Below, in pieces: positions 59,433-64,000 of a DNA stretch of 64,000 nucleotides. Under the pieces are notes generated by a model. That model did not search any database, was not told the DNA's origin, and worked only from the letters and a program-made list of their open reading frames with translations. Within the stretch, counting starts at the first letter, position 1, and every line of letters starts with the position of its first letter. This DNA comes from Triticum aestivum (taxonomy: Eukaryota; Streptophyta; Magnoliopsida; Poales; Poaceae), in contig NC_057802.1 of NCBI RefSeq assembly GCF_018294505.1, positions 556,883,948 to 556,947,947 on the forward strand, in the 5' to 3' direction. The position numbers were made by a program, and so were the translations under genes.

Positions 59433-60680
59433 GGGGATGGGCCGGGGGCGGCGACGGAGACGAGGGCGGTGACGGGGACAGGGACGAGGGCGGCGACGAC
59501 AACGGCGCGCGACGGGGGCGGCGACGGGGACGGCGCGGGGCAGGCGGTGCGTCGCCGATGGAGAAATAGAGGAAGAATGAAATTTTTTCAAGTGTTGTTT
59601 ATATAGGAGGGACCTTTAGTCCCGGTTGGTGGCTCCAACCGGGACTAAAGGTTAAATTTTGCCAGGCCAAGCGGCGGGAACGGCACCCCTTTAGTACCGG
59701 GTGGTGGCTCCAACCGGTACTAAAGACCCCCCTTTAGTACCGGTTGGAGCCACGACCCGGTACTAAAGGGGGTGAGCTCGCACAGGTGCGGTGCGGCAAG
59801 TTTAGTCCCACCTCGCTAGTCGAGGAGCCCCAGGACCTGGTTATAAGCCCCGACGCGAGCATTACATTGAGCTCCTCTCTAATGCAGGCCTTCTGGGCCT
59901 AACTGTTCTACTCTACCATGTGGGGCCTACTGGGGTTGCGGGCCTGCGTCCTGGCCCAACTACAGGTTGGGTTTCTAGTCGTATGCAGGCCGCTTTGGCC
60001 AAGTAGGTGGGCTTTTTTATTTAGTTTTTTCTATTTTCTGCTTTATTTAAATTCTTTTATTTATTTTTGAGTTGTTTTTTTGCTGTATTTAGAGTTTCTT
60101 TGTGAATATTTTTGCTTTAGGTACAAAAAATTACAAACTTTCTGTTAGTGCGAGTAGTTTTCAAATTTGAATTATTTGAAATTTTTGTGAATAACTTAAC
60201 TTTAAAAATAGATTTTAGTGATTCTTTGTTCTTATGTTTAATATTAGTGTGTTTTATCATTATATTCAATTTGGTAATACTTAGGTTATTTACAAAATGA
60301 GATGCCTTTGTAACAGATGAGTTTTCGTCCGAAACCCTGATACTTCGAAAGAGATTGTCCATTTTGTACACGAAGTGCATCCAATTTTTGCCGTAACCCT
60401 CTCTACTTTTTTGTACATGCTATGTGGGTGAAATGATGATACCATGCCAACTTTCAACCTTTTCAGAGTTCATTTATAGTGCTTTTCAATTTCAGGGTCA
60501 TTTAGCTCAAAAAATTCAGTAAATGCATGAAAAATAGCAAATGATGTCAGAAAGTTACACGTTTGTCCGAAGCACAAAAGTACACATTTCAAGTGCCAAA
60601 ACACATAAGCACCCTAACTATTACAAACATATACAAGTCCGGAAACTCACTAGAGAAGAAAGTGATGACAGTGAAGCCGA
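59433..60680. other. CACTA 1 non-coding DNA between its two genes, with hairpin repeats
   Basis: The first 150 bases are a (GGCGAC)n-like low-complexity stretch. Positions 59608-59772 hold three hairpin units of the form TTTAGTCCCGGTTGG ... CCAACCGGGACTAAAG, like the subterminal repeats at 35630-35800. From 59780 the sequence is GC-rich (about 60010 end), then AT-rich to the TNP2 end. No gene is seen. Confidence 0.6.
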
Positions 60681-63600
60681 TCACATCCCAGAGTGGGATC
60701 TTTGTGCCGTGTGAAACTTTTTCTTCGCGTGTGTCCCTTTGCGCCGTAACCATGGACAATCTTCATCATTTAACAGTATGCTCTGGTCAATATTCACTCT
60801 GAATGGAGCATTTTCATCAAACTTTTCATAATCTTCTGATATGTCTGTCTTGTCATCCACTCCCATGATGTTTCTTTTCCCTGAAAGAACTATGTGGCGC
60901 TTTGGCTCATCGTATGATGTATTCGCTTCCTTATCTTTTCTTTTTCTCGGCTTGGTAGACATGTCCTTCACATAGAAAACCTGCACCACATCATTGGCTA
61001 GGACGAATGGTTCGTCTGCGTACGCAAGATTCTTGAGATCCACTATTGTCATTCCGTACTGCGGGTCTTCCGTTACCCCCCTCGTGTCATATTGACCCAT
61101 TTGCACCGAAACAAAGGGACGTTCAAACCACGTCCATAGTCAAGTTCCCATATGTCCTCTATGTAACCATAATATGTGTCCTGTCCCATCTTGGTTGCTG
61201 CATCAAAGCGGACACCACTGTTTTGGTAGGTGCTCTTCTTATCTTGGGCGATCATGTAAAATGTATTCCCATTTATCTCGTACCCTTTGAAAGTCATTAT
61301 ATTCGAAGATGGTAACTTGGACAGCAAGTACATGTCATATTCAATAGCGGCGTCATGCATGGCACGTGTCTGCAACCAACCGGCGAAAGTCCCCGTTTGT
61401 TCACGTGTAATCCAGTCGTCAGACTGCTCCGGGTGTTTGGAGCGTAGAAAATTCTTGTGTTCCTCCATATACGGAGCCACCAAGGCGGAATTCTGTAGAA
61501 CTGTGTAGTGTGCTTGAGTGAGAGAATGCCCGTCCATACATATTATTTGTTTCCCTCCTAGCGTGCCTTTTCCATCTAGTCTTCCCTTATGCCGCGATTC
61601 AGGAAGACCAATCGGCTTAAGGTCAGGAATAAAGTCAATACAAAACTCAATGACCTCCTCATTTTCATGGCCCTTGGAGATGCTTCCTTCTGGCCTAGCA
61701 CGGTTAAGAACATATTTCTTTAAGACTCCCATGAACCTCTCAAAGGGGAACATATTGTGTAGAAATACAAGACCAAGAACGTTAATCTCTTCGCATAGGT
61801 GAACTAGGACGTGCATCATGATGTTGAAGAAGGATGGTGGGAACACCATCTCGAAACTGACAAGACATTGCACCAAATCATTCTCTAACCTTGGTATGAT
61901 TTCTGGATTGATTACCTTCTGAGAGATTGCATTGAGGAATGCACATAGCTTCACAATGGCTAATCGAACGTTTTCCGGTAGAAGCCCCCTCAATGCAACC
62001 AGAAGCAGTTGCGTCATAATCACATGGCAGTCATGAGACTTTAGGTTCTGGAACTTTTTCTCTGCCATATTTATTATTCCCTTTATATTCGACGAGAAGC
62101 CAGATGGTTCCTTCATACTGAGCAGGCATTCAAAGAAGATTTCCTTCTCTTCTTTGGTAAGAGCATAGCTGGCATGACCCTGATGTATGCCGTCTTTTCC
62201 GTGCATACGTTGCTGGTCCTCCTGTGCCTCTGGTGTATCTTTTGTCTTCCCATACACACCCAAGAAGCCAAGCAGGGGCATGCAAAGATTCTTCGTCACG
62301 TGCATCACATCGATTGCAGAGCGGACCTCTAGGTCTTTCCAATAGGGCAGGTCCCAAAATATAGATATCTTATTCCACATGGGTGCGCGTCCGTCAGCGT
62401 CATTCAGAACAGGTTGTCCGCCAGGACCCTTTCCAAAGATTACCTTCAAATCCTTGACCATATCATGTACATCAGCACGAGTACGGTGGCGAGGCTTTGT
62501 CCGGTGATCCGCCTCACCTTTGAAATGCTTGCCTTTCTTTCTTACGAGATACCTGCTCGGAAGAAATCAACGATGTCCCAGGTACACATTCTTCTTACAA
62601 TTATTCAAATATATAGTGTCGGTATCTTCCAAACAGTGTGTGCATGCGCGGTATCCCTTGTTTGTCTGTCCTGAAAGGTTACTGAGAGCAGGCCAATCAT
62701 TGATGGTCACGAACAACAATGCCTTTAGGTCAAATTTTTCCTGTCTGTGCTCATCCCACGCACGTACACCTGTTCCATTCCACAGCTGTAAGAGTTCTTC
62801 AACTAATGGCCTTAGGTACACATCAATGTCGTTGCCGAGTTGCTTAGGGCCTTGTATGAGCACTGGCATTATAATGAACTTCCGCTTCATGCACAACCAA
62901 GGAGGAAGGTTATACATACATAGAGTCATAGGCCACGTGCTATGGTTGCTGCTTTGCTCCCCAAAAGGATTAATGCCATTTGCGCTTAGACCAAACCATA
63001 CGTTCCTTGCATCACCTGCAAACTCCTTCCTGTACTTTCTCTCGATTTTTCTCCACTGCGACCCGTCAGCGAGTACTCTCAACTTCCCGTGTTTCTTATG
63101 GTCTTCTCTGTGCCATCGCATCGCCTTGGAATGCTCTTTGTTTAGTAACAAATGTTTCAACCGTGGTATTATAAGAGCATACCACATCACCTTGGCAGGA
63201 ATCTGCTTCTTCCTGGGGCACTCACCCTCGACATCACCAGGGTCATCGCGGCTGATCTTATACGGCAATGCACCACATACCGGGCACGCGTTCAAATCCA
63301 CGTACTCACCGCGGTAGAGGATGCAGTCATTAGGGCATGCATGTATCTTTTGCACCTCTAACCCTAGAGGGCAGACAACCTTATTTCCTTCATACGCACT
63401 CTCGGGCAATTCGTTGTCCTTTGGAAGCATCTTCTTTAACTTTACCATCAACTTTCCAAATGCCTTGTCAGATACACCATTCTCTGCCTTCCATTGCAGT
63501 AATTCCAGTTGGTGCCCAGCTTTTTCTTGTCAGCTTCGCAATTCGAGTACAACAATTTCTTGTGATCCTCTAACATGTGCTGCAACTTCTTCTTCTCCTT

Positions 63601-63741
63601 TTCACTTGCGCAGTTTCTCTCTGCATCGGCAATGGCCCGACCTAGATCATCAGTTGGCTCATCTGATGCCTCTTCTTCAGCTTCTTTCCGCATTGCCGGC
63701 TCAGCTTCTTCCCCCATTGTTGTATCATCGTATTCAGGGAA
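60681..63741 (-). pseudogene. TNP2: TNP2-type transposase of CACTA 1, N-terminally cut and frameshifted
   Basis: TNP2 is the En/Spm-type transposase that cuts and moves CACTA elements. In order: acidic/coiled N-terminal part (63448-63741), zinc-finger-like HACPNDCILYRGEYVDLNAC and the Transposase_21 core (VWFGLSANGINPFGEQSSNH, LLFVTINDWPALSNLSGQT; 62567-63451), IDVMHVTKNLC (about 62300), DUF4218 (NLKSHDCHVIMTQLLLVALR), DUF4216 (NTFYMIAQDKKST to FRCKWVN) and a C-terminal tail (60681-61106). Breaks: one-base shift near 63510, a TGA at about 62567 after VYLGHR, and a shift in a G-run at about 61075. The N-terminus is removed by the CACTA insertion at 63742. Confidence 0.88.
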
Positions 63742-64000
63742 CACTACTAGGGAAAAGCCTAGCAGTAGCGCGGGTAAAATGCTTATCAGTAGCTCGGGCA
63801 GCCGCGCTACTGATACGGCGCTACAGCTAATGCTTAGCAGTAGCGCGTGTTGACCCGCACTACTGCTATCTAGGGATAGTAGTAGCGGTCATCGCAAAAA
63901 CGCTGCTGCTAATATCTATAGCGCCCTAGTATAAAAGGCGCTACTGCTAAGACCTCGCTGCTACTAAAGCCATACCCCGTGCTACTGTTATTAGTTTCTG
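63742..64000. mobile_element. End of CACTA transposon 2
   Basis: It starts CACTACTAGGGAAAAGCC, a CACTA terminal inverted repeat. The following 240 bases hold at least eight short direct and inverted copies of an AGCAGTAGCGCGG / CCGCGCTACTGCT unit, the subterminal repeats typical of the superfamily. The element runs off the right end, so its genes and the three-base duplication (left copy would be GAA, 63739-63741) cannot be checked. It lies inside TNP2 of CACTA 1 and differs from it in terminal sequence, so it is a different family. Confidence 0.88.

Larger units (their letters stand above)
35595..63741 (-). mobile_element. CACTA transposon 1 (En/Spm), split by nested elements
   Basis: The left end starts CACTAGTGTAGAACCAGG at 35595, followed by hairpin-forming subterminal repeats (TTTAGTGCCGGTTCTG with GTAACCGGCACTAAAG, and similar, to about 35800). 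Similar repeats recur at 59608-59772. Two genes on the minus strand belong to it: TNP2 (60681-63741) and a Transposase_24/Ulp1-type gene (58506-57245 continuing at 40881-38100). The right end lies beyond the CACTA that begins at 63742. Joining the 35595 terminus to these genes is an inference from the shared repeats and gene order. Subtracting the Athila insertion leaves about 11.8 kb in the window. Confidence 0.75.

Noticed and set aside
58822..59606. Long reading frames on both strands of about 250 residues
   Set aside because: They run through the N gap and consist of unknown residues.
59608..59772. Hairpin repeats considered as a separate MITE
   Set aside because: No target duplication or distinct ends; the units match the subterminal repeats of CACTA 1.
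1..64000. tRNA, rRNA or other structural RNA genes
   Set aside because: None was seen; the only tRNA-like matches are the retroelement primer-binding sites.

Overview
This is a piece of a large, repeat-rich grass nuclear genome, almost certainly Triticeae (wheat, Aegilops, barley or rye). The grounds are an Angela/BARE/WIS-type Copia LTR, Stowaway MITEs that read CTCCCTCCGTTCCTAAAT, an Athila-type Gypsy element primed by tRNA-Asp, Tekay-type chromovirus copies with very long LTRs, and CACTA transposons with grass-type TNP2 and Ulp1-like genes. Families were assigned by reading motifs and terminal sequences; no database was searched.

Only two ordinary host genes can be supported. The main one, at 23010-31734 (+), is a LUMINIDEPENDENS (LD) homologue: 14 coding exons, all introns GT-AG, about 1303 residues. 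It has a homeodomain, a TFIIS N-terminal-like domain and a C-terminal array of 16-residue repeats. In Arabidopsis, LD acts in the autonomous flowering pathway. The second, at 34071-34500 (-), is a small two-exon gene for a secreted defensin-like peptide with the CS-alpha-beta cysteine spacing.

Layout. Positions 1-685: 3' part of a Copia LTR inside a Gypsy element. 686-6089: leader, primer-binding site and 4.2-kb LTR of that Gypsy element (- orientation). 6090-6661: unclassified. 6662-20169: Tekay/Del-type chromovirus in a recombined arrangement (internal fragment, LTR, internal region, LTR), with decayed gag-pol and an extra leader ORF. 20170-22706: LINE cut at its 5' side by that chromovirus. 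22707-31734: LD promoter and gene. 31735-35594: downstream DNA with a foldback element, a probable retroposon remnant, the defensin-like gene, a Stowaway MITE, a microsatellite and a 169-bp tandem repeat. 35595-63741: a CACTA element (- orientation). 63742-64000: the end of a second CACTA element.

The right half is a nest whose layers are mostly proved by target-site duplications. CACTA-1 carries a degenerate TNP2 transposase (60681-63741) and a second gene related to Transposase_24 plus an Ulp1 protease-like domain. That second gene is split by an Athila-type retrotransposon at 40882-57239 (duplication TAGGG). The Athila element contains two solo LTRs: a 4.5-kb one at 41300-45821 (duplication TATTG, the size of LARD/Sukkula-type LTRs) and an Angela-type one at 52428-54150 (duplication TGGGG). 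A second CACTA starts at 63742 and cuts the N-terminal part of TNP2. An assembly gap of 586 Ns lies at 58847-59432.

I see no wholly new system. The best leads are the coding minisatellite and the stop-free in-frame intron of LD, the CS-alpha-beta peptide gene, an unexplained ORF between the 5' LTR and gag of the chromovirus, a coiled-coil ORF with a duplicated polypurine tract in the env position of the Athila element, and loss of the catalytic cysteine in the CACTA Ulp1-like domain.
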